Origin: Lentimicrobium sp.
GTDB lineage: Bacteria > Bacteroidota > Bacteroidia > Bacteroidales > Lentimicrobiaceae
Length of the DNA stretch: 5,610 nucleotides
Direction: 5' to 3'
Assembly: GCA_013336205.1 (NCBI GenBank)
Contig: JAAXUD010000218.1
Coordinates: forward strand, 1 to 5,610
Shown: positions 1 through 4,909 of the stretch, one piece after another
Layout of the letters: each line of letters opens with the position of its first letter
Numbering within the stretch: position 1 is the first letter of the stretch
The notes under the pieces: model-generated
What the model was told of the DNA's origin: nothing
The model's database searches: none
Seen by the model: the letters and a program-made list of their open reading frames with translations, nothing else
Made by a program: the position numbers and the translations under genes

Positions 1-31
1 GAAAAATTTGTAAATTCATAATAAATTTTTC
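1..31. other. AT-rich inverted repeat (possible hairpin)
   Basis: Bases 1-9 (GAAAAATTT) are the exact reverse complement of 23-31 (AAATTTTTC). A G-T pair (10/22) and a T-A pair (11/21) extend the stem to about 11 pairs around a 9-base loop. It could be the weak, U-ending terminator of a gene left of the window. However, it is almost entirely A/T and sits in AT-rich DNA, so chance is plausible. No coding frame is apparent in 1-239. Confidence 0.2.
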
Positions 32-67
32 AGGATTTTGCCAATGGTTTTCCTGTTTATTGTTAAA

Positions 68-85
68 CCCGCCCTAAAGGACGGG
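68..85. repeat. GC-rich hairpin CCCGCCC-TAAA-GGACGGG (terminator or REP-like element)
   Basis: Seven-base arms pair with one C/A mismatch (72/81) around a TAAA loop. This is an island of G/C in very AT-rich surroundings. No clear run of T follows on either strand, which argues against a classical intrinsic terminator. Short palindromes centred on CCTAAAGG or CCTTTAGG recur between genes in many Bacteroidota, and some resemble the REP hairpins used by IS200-like (Y1) transposases. That link is from memory, and no transposase is in this window. Only one copy is visible here. Confidence 0.4.
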
Positions 86-239
86 CCTATTCATAGAGTT
101 TAATAAATTTTTAACAGTCTCTTAGCCTGTAATTTCACAGTTAATTATTTTATGATTTAAATAGCCCATTTGCCTGGCTGATTATTAGGAAGACTTTAAT
201 AACTTTACAGAACATTACAGCGCTTTAAAAATACCCAAT

Positions 240-698
240 ATGAAACAACTGCCTTTTTTCCTGTTCTTCGCATCAATAATAATCGGTTTGATAACCGGAT
301 GTTCCGGATTAAGTAATAAAACAAAACCGTTCGAATGGCTTGCCGGCAAATGGGTAGACGAGGGGAATGGGTTCTATGAAAGTTGGACAAAGTCAGGTGA
401 TACAATGATGATAGGTTATGGTTATCAACTTATTGAAGGAGACACTATTTTCGGAGAATCACTCAAAATAAAAAAACACGGGGAAAATTGGGCTTACATC
501 GTAAATACCGAAAATGTGGAAACAATCTTTTATCTGGTAAATAAGCCCGGCGACAGTATTGTATTTGACAATCCGGAGAATAGTTTCCCAAAAAGGATCA
601 CTTATGTTAAGAAATCGAACGGAAATATCTCTGCAACAATAGAAAATCCGGGGAATTCTGAAAATTATACCCGTTTTGACTTCAGACCTATAAAATAG
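240..698 (+). CDS. Small lipoprotein with DUF6265-like domain
   Basis: A 152-residue exported lipoprotein of unknown function. The first 20 residues are a lipoprotein signal peptide: Lys2, a hydrophobic core at about residues 4-18, then the lipobox L-I-T-G with Cys21 as the predicted acylated residue. The sequence after Cys21 (S-G-L-S-N) has no acidic cluster of the kind that marks surface-exposed Bacteroidota lipoproteins, so a periplasm-facing membrane anchor is more likely (inference). The mature part opens with FEWLAGKWVD at residues 31-40, followed by a W-T-K-S-G-D-T-M-M-I-G-Y stretch. That pattern is typical of DUF6265, a small beta-rich, lipocalin-like domain with no assigned reaction. 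The stop lies 6 bases before the DUF456 gene, suggesting co-transcription. No Shine-Dalgarno sequence precedes the ATG, which is common in this phylum. The lipoprotein assignment is firm and the family assignment moderate. Confidence 0.82.
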   Translation: MKQLPFFLFFASIIIGLITGCSGLSNKTKPFEWLAGKWVDEGNGFYESWTKSGDTMMIGYGYQLIEGDTIFGESLKIKKHGENWAYIVNTENVETIFYLVNKPGDSIVFDNPENSFPKRITYVKKSNGNISATIENPGNSENYTRFDFRPIK

Positions 699-704
699 AC
701 AGCA

Positions 705-1181
705 ATGGATTGGATTTGGATTACCCTTGGTGTTGTGTTAACAATTTCAGGAATTGCCGGCTGTATTTTACCTTTCATACCTGGCCCGCCATTAAGCTAT
801 ATAGCTTTGTTAACCCTACTAGTGATAGACAAAAATGAATTTTCTGCCCGGTTCCTTGGAATCTGGTTAGTAATTACCATTGCAGTGACATTGCTGGATT
901 ATTATGTTCCGGTTTGGGGAACAAAAAAGTTCGGAGGCAGTAGTAAAGGGATCTGGGGCGCTACGATTGGACTGATTGCCGGTCTCTTTCTCTTCCCGCC
1001 TTTTGGCTTGATTGCAGGTCCGTTTATCGGTGCTTTTATCGGAGAACTGATCGGGGGCAAAGACACACAGGCAGCATTAAGATCCGGGTTTGGTTCATTT
1101 GTCGGTTTCCTCGCCGGAACTATTATGAAACTTACCATTTCGATAATTATGGCATTTTATTTTTTCAGGGCCATAATCTGA
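705..1181 (+). CDS. DUF456 family integral membrane protein
   Basis: A 158-residue membrane protein of the DUF456 family, function unknown. An N-terminal hydrophobic segment (about residues 4-24) leads to the proline-rich stretch LPFIPGPPLSYIAL. A second segment spans about 49-65. The family hallmark follows: DYYVPVWGTKKFGGSSKG (about 65-82), then the glycine-rich ATIGLIAGLF and GPFIGAFIGELIGGK, with a last hydrophobic helix near the C-terminus (about 134-156). The glycine-zipper-like repeats suggest tightly packed helices. Length is normal for the family. The ATG sits 6 bases after the lipoprotein stop, and the stop is 4 bases before the transketolase-like gene, so it is the middle gene of a probable operon. 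No catalytic residues can be pointed out. Confidence 0.85.
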   Translation: MDWIWITLGVVLTISGIAGCILPFIPGPPLSYIALLTLLVIDKNEFSARFLGIWLVITIAVTLLDYYVPVWGTKKFGGSSKGIWGATIGLIAGLFLFPPFGLIAGPFIGAFIGELIGGKDTQAALRSGFGSFVGFLAGTIMKLTISIIMAFYFFRAII

Positions 1182-1185
1182 AATC

Positions 1186-2055
1186 ATGCAAAAAGTCACC
1201 GATTATAGTGATCTAACCAGGATCAGTTATTCCATCAGAAAAAGCATAGTAAAAAGCCTGGCTACTGCCGGTTCAGGAGATACGGGTAGTTCACTTGGCC
1301 TGGCGGATGTATTTACCAGTCTGTATTTTAACCACATGAGCCATAATCCGGCAATTCCCGCATGGGAGGAACGAGACCGGCTTATACTTTCCTTTTGCGA
1401 TGCAGCGCCGGTAATATATGCCACCCTGGCTCATGCCGGTTATTTTGATTTGAAACAATTATATACACCGGGCAAGCCAGTATCACGGCTTCAGGTTCAT
1501 CCTGCACTTAACAAAAACCTTCCCGGCATTGAAACTTCCACCGGCTCTCCCGGGCAAGGTTTGTCAATGGCTGTTAGGATAGCAATTGCCGCTAAAATGG
1601 ATAAAAAATCAATCCGGATCTATTCGGTACATTGCGATGGTGAAATGCAGGAAGGTCAGTTGTGGGAAGCTGCAATGGCGGCATCACACCATAAACTTGA
1701 CAATTTAACGGCAATCATTGATTACAACGGCCTTCAGACAGATGCCAAAACCACTGATGTACTAAATATTGAACCACTGGTGTTTAAGTGGCAGGCTTTC
1801 GGTTGGAATGTTGTTGAATGTAACGGACATGATTTCAGGCAAATACTAAACTCGCTGGAAAAAGTCAATGAGATAACAGGGAAGCCCGGTGTTATCATTG
1901 CTAAAACAACTATGGGTAAAGGAATCAAAACAATAGAAAACAACCATTTGTGGCAAGGAAGAGCACCAACCCACGAAGAAGCAACAGAATTTTTATGTCA
2001 GCTTGATGAAAGTTTGATACTGGCAATTGAAGAAATAGCTAAATCAGGTTTCTGA
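1186..2055 (+). CDS. Transketolase N-terminal-half homologue with degenerate active site
   Basis: A 289-residue homologue of the N-terminal, thiamine-diphosphate (ThDP)-binding subunit of split transketolases, full length for that subunit. Landmarks kept: the GDGE-like metal/diphosphate motif (Asp151, Gly152, Glu153, then QEG), Asn181 in DYNGLQ as the second metal ligand, STGSPGQGL (118-126), WEAAMAASHHKLDNL, KWQAFGW, and His105 in LQVHP. Landmarks lost: the usual SGHPGGS reads SGDTGSS (His to Asp32), the usual SKGHAAP reads SFCDAAP (His to Asp72), and the usual HGKAP reads QGRAP (His to Gln257). These three histidines normally surround the ThDP thiazolium and sugar substrate. A working enzyme also needs a C-terminal half, often the next gene; here truA follows on the opposite strand. 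The frame has no interruptions, so decay to a pseudogene is not evident. It may be a pseudoenzyme, a regulatory or binding protein, or an enzyme of changed chemistry. It is probably co-transcribed with the DUF456 gene 4 bases upstream. Homology is firm and function unknown. Confidence 0.88.
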   Translation: MQKVTDYSDLTRISYSIRKSIVKSLATAGSGDTGSSLGLADVFTSLYFNHMSHNPAIPAWEERDRLILSFCDAAPVIYATLAHAGYFDLKQLYTPGKPVSRLQVHPALNKNLPGIETSTGSPGQGLSMAVRIAIAAKMDKKSIRIYSVHCDGEMQEGQLWEAAMAASHHKLDNLTAIIDYNGLQTDAKTTDVLNIEPLVFKWQAFGWNVVECNGHDFRQILNSLEKVNEITGKPGVIIAKTTMGKGIKTIENNHLWQGRAPTHEEATEFLCQLDESLILAIEEIAKSGF

Positions 2056-2132
2056 TGGAAAAGCATAAAATAAATGCTGCTGCAAAAGCAGACCTTGCCC
2101 GGGATTTATTCACAAGGAAAGTTAAAATCTGA
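2055..2132 (+). CDS. Possible 25-residue micropeptide overlapping the transketolase-like stop
   Basis: The sequence TGATG joins the stop codon of the transketolase-like gene to an ATG at 2055, the arrangement seen in translational coupling. The frame encodes 25 residues, beginning MEKHKINAAAKADLARD and rich in Lys and Ala, and its last 11 bases overlap the end of the convergent truA gene. It does not resemble the start of a transketolase C-terminal subunit. It could be a chance frame, the remnant of a lost downstream gene, or a real small peptide. Nothing beyond position and start context supports it. Confidence 0.2.
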   Translation: MEKHKINAAAKADLARDLFTRKVKI

Positions 2133-2883
2133 ATCCTTCTGGATATTCAATCTCTTCAAGAAAAAGGCCACAGGCCGGCACCGACATACCCGCATCTGAA
2201 CGGGTTCCTTTTTCAATTATCATCCGGAAATCTTCAATGCCAATATTTCCTTTACCAACTTCCTGTAAGGTACCTACGATTGCTCTTACCATATTTCTGA
2301 GAAACCTGTTTGCTTTCACATGATAAATGAGGAGCGGACCTTTCTGCTCAAAATACGATTCGAAGATCGCACAATCATTAGTCTTTGTTTGTGTCCTGGT
2401 TTTGGAAAAGCAGGTAAAATCAGTGTATTCTTTAATAATCTCCGCTGCTTGCTGCATAACATCAACATCAAGGTCGGTTGTATAAATCCAGGATAAACTA
2501 TTGGAGAAGGGATCTTTCTGCCTTGAAATATAATAACGATAGGTTCGTGTTATGGCTGAAAAACGGGCGTGAATATCAGGCTGAACTCTGAATATTTCAT
2601 TTATTAAAATTGATGAAGGTAAAAACCTGTTTAATTTATATGCCAATTGGAATAATTCAGCAGTATCCATCAGATTCTCTCTATCAAAATGCGCAAAGAA
2701 CTGCCTTGCATGCACTCCGGTATCTGTGCGTCCGGCCCCGGTAAGCTCGATTGATGCAGCGGCTATTAATGACAATGCCTGCTGAATCTCTGCCTGGACA
2801 GTGTGGGCATTGGGTTGAATCTGCCAACCGTGAAACCCGCTGCCATTGTATGCCAACTGAATAAAATACCTGTAGCTTTCCAT
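2122..2883 (-). CDS. truA: tRNA pseudouridine(38-40) synthase TruA
   Basis: A cytoplasmic enzyme that isomerises uridine to pseudouridine at positions 38-40 of the tRNA anticodon arm. At 253 residues it is complete and of normal length. Visible motifs: the N-terminal FIQLAYNGSGFHGWQIQPN, the catalytic loop GAGRTDTGVHARQF with the nucleophilic Asp at residue 54, RTYRYYI with the conserved active-site Tyr, FLRNMVRAIVGTLQEVG, and the C-terminal RSDAGMSVPACGLFLEEIEYP. The start is set at the ATG at 2883 because the protein then opens directly on the conserved first strand (MESYRYFIQL). The frame could extend three codons to a TTG at 2892, which is less likely. It converges on the transketolase-like gene; its stop lies 67 bases beyond that gene's stop and inside the small frame at 2055-2132. 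It is divergent from the hydrogenase operon. The assignment is secure. Confidence 0.97.
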   Translation of the reverse strand: MESYRYFIQLAYNGSGFHGWQIQPNAHTVQAEIQQALSLIAAASIELTGAGRTDTGVHARQFFAHFDRENLMDTAELFQLAYKLNRFLPSSILINEIFRVQPDIHARFSAITRTYRYYISRQKDPFSNSLSWIYTTDLDVDVMQQAAEIIKEYTDFTCFSKTRTQTKTNDCAIFESYFEQKGPLLIYHVKANRFLRNMVRAIVGTLQEVGKGNIGIEDFRMIIEKGTRSDAGMSVPACGLFLEEIEYPEGFRF

Positions 2884-2889
2884 AAATGG

Positions 2890-2897
2890 CAAAATTA
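2890..2897 (-). promoter_or_regulatory. Possible -7 element of truA
   Basis: Read on the minus strand the bases are TAATTTTG, an exact match to the Bacteroidota -7 consensus TAnnTTTG. Transcription would then begin within a few bases of the truA ATG at 2883, giving an almost leaderless mRNA. No TTTG is found at the expected -33 distance, so this may be chance in AT-rich DNA. A perfect 10-bp palindrome (CGGTTAACCG, 2906-2915) lies just upstream in the spacer region and could be an unrelated protein-binding site. Confidence 0.2.
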
Positions 2898-3004
2898 GTA
2901 AAATCCGGTTAACCGTTTAGTAAGCAAGAGCTCAAACCTGTTAAAGTATTTTTGAAGTTTAGAATAGATATAAATTAGGTTTTTACACGAAAATAATTGC
3001 CTTA

Positions 3005-3022
3005 TTGTTAATCGATTCACAA
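3005..3022. promoter_or_regulatory. Rex operator (ROP box), copy 1
   Basis: The sequence TTGTTAATCGATTCACAA is an 18-bp palindrome with a single mismatched pair. It fits the pattern TTGTnAA-N4-TTnACAA recognised by the redox repressor Rex, which releases DNA when the NADH/NAD+ ratio is high. It lies about 115 bases upstream of the nuoE start and just before the TAnnTTTG element, roughly over the -39 to -22 region of the proposed promoter. Bound Rex would cover the RNA polymerase site. No rex gene is in the window. Confidence 0.8.
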
Positions 3023-3031
3023 AAGAATAAT

Positions 3032-3039
3032 TATTTTTG
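3032..3039 (+). promoter_or_regulatory. Promoter -7 element (TAnnTTTG) of the hydrogenase operon
   Basis: TATTTTTG is an exact match to the Bacteroidota -7 consensus TAnnTTTG. It predicts a transcript start near 3043-3046 and an untranslated leader of about 75 bases. The best -33 candidate is the TTG at 3005-3007, the first bases of Rex box 1, but the spacing is a few bases longer than usual. The placement between two Rex boxes is the main support. A perfect palindrome, AATAATTATT, overlaps its left side at 3026-3035. Confidence 0.5.
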
Positions 3040-3047
3040 GGCGTTAA

Positions 3048-3065
3048 TTGTTAATCAATTCACAA
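3048..3065. promoter_or_regulatory. Rex operator (ROP box), copy 2
   Basis: TTGTTAATCAATTCACAA differs from the first box by one base in the N4 centre; one further matching A on the left (3004, 3047) makes a 19-bp direct repeat with 18 identities. The centre-to-centre distance of 43 bp is about four helical turns, so two bound dimers would face the same side of the DNA. This copy falls at or just after the predicted transcript start. Together the boxes bracket the promoter of the NADH-linked hydrogenase operon. Identification rests on the match to the Rex consensus and on the regulated gene's function. Confidence 0.8.
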
Positions 3066-3109
3066 GTCACACTCGAATTAACAAACAATCAGTATTTTAC
3101 ACTAAAAAT

Positions 3110-3114
3110 GGAGG
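3110..3114 (+). promoter_or_regulatory. Strong Shine-Dalgarno sequence of nuoE
   Basis: GGAGG lies 6 bases before the ATG at 3121. It is the only clear Shine-Dalgarno sequence in the window; the other plus-strand genes start without one, as is usual in Bacteroidota. It fixes the nuoE start and suggests efficient translation of the first hydrogenase subunit. Confidence 0.7.
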
Positions 3115-3120
3115 ACTTAA

Positions 3121-3597
3121 ATGTTAACCACAGATGCATTAATTAAGGAGCTTGTTGAAAAGAATGGCAAAAGTCGCAACAGCCTTATGCCGGTTCTGCA
3201 GGGAATCGTTCAAAAAGAGCATTTTCTTTCAGAAGAAGCGCTCTTAGGCGTTGCCCGCGAGCTTAATCTTTCCGCAGCCGATGTTTACGGAACCGCCTCA
3301 TTCTACACTTTTCTCGACACTGTTCCCAGGGGCAAAAACATTGTCAGGGTTTGCAAAACCATAACCTGCCACATGAAAGGCAAGGATGACATTATTAATG
3401 CAATAAGTAATGCATTAAAGATCAAAATTGGAGAGACCACTCACGATAAAAAATTCACACTTCTTACAGCCAATTGCCTTGGTTGGTGTCACAAAGGTCC
3501 TGTTATGCTGGTAAACGACGAAATTTATCCGGACCTGACCCCGCACAAAGCGCTTGAAATAATTGAAGAGTACGCAAAAGAAGCACATAAGGATTAA
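3121..3597 (+). CDS. nuoE: NuoE/HydC-type [2Fe-2S] subunit of NAD(H)-linked hydrogenase
   Basis: The 24-kDa-type thioredoxin-like subunit, 158 residues, the usual length for this family in HydABC hydrogenases. It is homologous to NuoE of complex I and to HydC/HndA. It carries one [2Fe-2S] cluster through Cys78, Cys83, Cys119 and Cys123 (VCKTITCHMKG, then NCLGWCHKGP), the family pattern C-x4-C...C-x3-C. The N-terminal helical part ends in SAADVYGTASFYTFL, the conserved docking region against the F subunit. It is soluble and cytoplasmic, with no signal peptide or membrane segment. It opens an operon with nuoF (30 bases downstream) and hydA, placing it in a hydrogenase rather than in respiratory complex I, where many further nuo genes would be expected. 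The start is fixed by GGAGG 6 bases upstream. Expression is probably repressed by Rex through the two boxes upstream. Confidence 0.93.
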   Translation: MLTTDALIKELVEKNGKSRNSLMPVLQGIVQKEHFLSEEALLGVARELNLSAADVYGTASFYTFLDTVPRGKNIVRVCKTITCHMKGKDDIINAISNALKIKIGETTHDKKFTLLTANCLGWCHKGPVMLVNDEIYPDLTPHKALEIIEEYAKEAHKD

Positions 3598-3627
3598 GAA
3601 TGGTCACAAACAAAAACTCTGATTCAA

Positions 3628-4794
3628 ATGGAAAATAATCTTAAAAAAGTTGATATAATATTCGAAAGTGATGAAAAAATATCACCACTATCGATCCTTG
3701 AGAAAACCGTAAAAAGAGAAGCTGATGAAATTATCCTCGACCTGATTGACAGTGGATTAAAAGGTCGTGGCGGTGCAGGATTCCCAACCGGATTAAAATG
3801 GAAATTCACCAGAAACGAGGATAACGAAACAAAATACGTTATCTGTAATGCCGACGAAGGTGAACCCGGAACATTCAAGGACAGGGAGATTATAGACCGT
3901 GTTCCCGAAAAAATATTTGCAGGCATGGCGATCTGCGGTTATGTGATTGGCGCTAAAGAAGGATACATTTACCTCAGGGGTGAATATAACTTTCTTTTAA
4001 AAAAGCTTCAGAAGAAACTCGATGTTTTTAACGAGGGGATGAAAAAGCTTGGCATCGTCTTTACTATTTACATTAAATCCGGGAGCGGTGCTTATGTTTG
4101 CGGAGAAGAGAGTGCACTTTTCGAATCGATGGAAGGCAAACGCGGAGAGCCCCGTAACAAGCCCCCCTACCCTACAGTAGCTGGTTATAATGGCAAACCA
4201 ACGGTTATCAACAATGTAGAGACCCTGGTTTATACTACCATGATTTGCCACATGGGTCCTGAAGGATTTAAAGCATTGGGAACCAAAGACTCCCGGGGAT
4301 CCAAAGTATTCTCAGTTTCAGGAGACACCCCGATTTCCGGCATTTATGAGCTCGAATTGGGTATGCCACTCAATGAATTCGTAAATGAATTCGGTGATGG
4401 TGACACAAAAGCAGTTCAGGTTGGAGGCGCTTCAGGTCATTGTGTTCCACGAAAGAAATTCAACGATACAATTATTGGATTCGAAGGAATACCTACCGGC
4501 GGATCTATGATGATTTTCAACAGCTCACGTTCAATGTATAATGTGCTTCATGATTACCTCGAATTTTTCACCGAAGAATCATGCGGGCAATGTACACCAT
4601 GCCGTGTTGGTTGTCAGCAATTGCTCAAAGGAATTGAAGCAGTTAAACGTGGCGAACGCCCACCTGCTTATCTTGACGACCTGAAAAAATTAACCGGAAC
4701 AATGAAAATTGCCGCTAAATGCGGACTCGGTCAATCGGTTGGTAATCCATTCAATTCGATTATCGACAACTTCAGGGAAGAGATAATTTATTAA
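3628..4794 (+). CDS. nuoF: NuoF/HydB-type NADH-binding flavoprotein subunit, short form
   Basis: This subunit takes electrons from NADH onto FMN and passes them to iron-sulfur clusters. Motifs in order: GRGGAGFPTG (46-55) and NADEGEPGTFKDR (74-86) of the FMN/NADH pocket, GSGAYVCGEESAL (152-164), the EGKRGEPRNKPPYP segment, the SLBB-like region around 225-290, and the [4Fe-4S] (N3-type) site with Cys319, Cys322, Cys325 (SCGQCTPCR) and Cys365. At 388 residues it is shorter than E. coli NuoF (about 445) and far shorter than classical bifurcating HydB (about 600). There is no thioredoxin-like N-terminal domain and no two-[4Fe-4S] ferredoxin tail. The N-terminal segment before GRGGAG is also abbreviated, about 45 residues. 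The stop is clean and no ferredoxin-like sequence follows in the 115-base gap. An in-frame stop (the nuoE TAA) lies 33 bases upstream and this is the only ATG in between, so the start is well supported. It lies 30 bases after nuoE. Confidence 0.93.
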   Translation: MENNLKKVDIIFESDEKISPLSILEKTVKREADEIILDLIDSGLKGRGGAGFPTGLKWKFTRNEDNETKYVICNADEGEPGTFKDREIIDRVPEKIFAGMAICGYVIGAKEGYIYLRGEYNFLLKKLQKKLDVFNEGMKKLGIVFTIYIKSGSGAYVCGEESALFESMEGKRGEPRNKPPYPTVAGYNGKPTVINNVETLVYTTMICHMGPEGFKALGTKDSRGSKVFSVSGDTPISGIYELELGMPLNEFVNEFGDGDTKAVQVGGASGHCVPRKKFNDTIIGFEGIPTGGSMMIFNSSRSMYNVLHDYLEFFTEESCGQCTPCRVGCQQLLKGIEAVKRGERPPAYLDDLKKLTGTMKIAAKCGLGQSVGNPFNSIIDNFREEIIY

Positions 4795-4909
4795 GTTAAA
4801 AGTACAAAGTAAAAAGTAAAAAGTACAAGGATCTCTGGTGTGCAAATCATGCTAAATGAGCAGGAGACATTACAACGATCCGGATCAAACTTAAAAGCAA
4901 TCGAAAATC
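4795..4909 (+). other. nuoF-hydA intergenic spacer
   Basis: A 115-base gap, longer than the 30 bases between nuoE and nuoF. Besides the heptamer repeats it contains a perfect 10-bp palindrome, GATCCGGATC (4877-4886). No Shine-Dalgarno sequence, no clear TAnnTTTG promoter and no convincing terminator hairpin was seen, so hydA is probably read from the upstream promoter. Two short frames starting at 4849 and 4855 have no support as genes. Confidence 0.5.
4798..4825 (+). repeat. Four tandem 7-bp repeats, consensus AAAAGTA
   Basis: Four adjacent heptamers read AAAAGTA, CAAAGTA, AAAAGTA, AAAAGTA, starting 4 bases after the nuoF stop. Similar runs of AAAGTA-type heptamers occur between genes in other Bacteroidota (from memory). 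Copy number could vary by replication slippage. Because they lie outside coding sequence, a change would alter the nuoF-hydA spacing and the mRNA between the genes, not a reading frame. Confidence 0.7.

Noticed and set aside
2884..2892. Upstream TTG start for truA adding three residues
   Set aside because: The ATG at 2883 leads straight into the conserved first strand, and TTG is a weaker start.
2947..2954. TATTTTTG as a second promoter for the hydrogenase operon
   Set aside because: It matches TAnnTTTG but has no -33 element at the right distance and is far from the Rex boxes; such matches are common in AT-rich DNA.
3067..3084. Third Rex box
   Set aside because: Only the right half (TTAACAA, 3078-3084) matches; the left half does not fit.
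3108..3146. ATG at 3108 as an alternative or overlapping start
   Set aside because: It is out of frame with nuoE and stops after 12 codons; GGAGG fits the ATG at 3121.
4877..4886. GATCCGGATC palindrome as an operator
   Set aside because: A single 10-bp palindrome within an operon, with no second copy or promoter nearby, is not enough to call a site.
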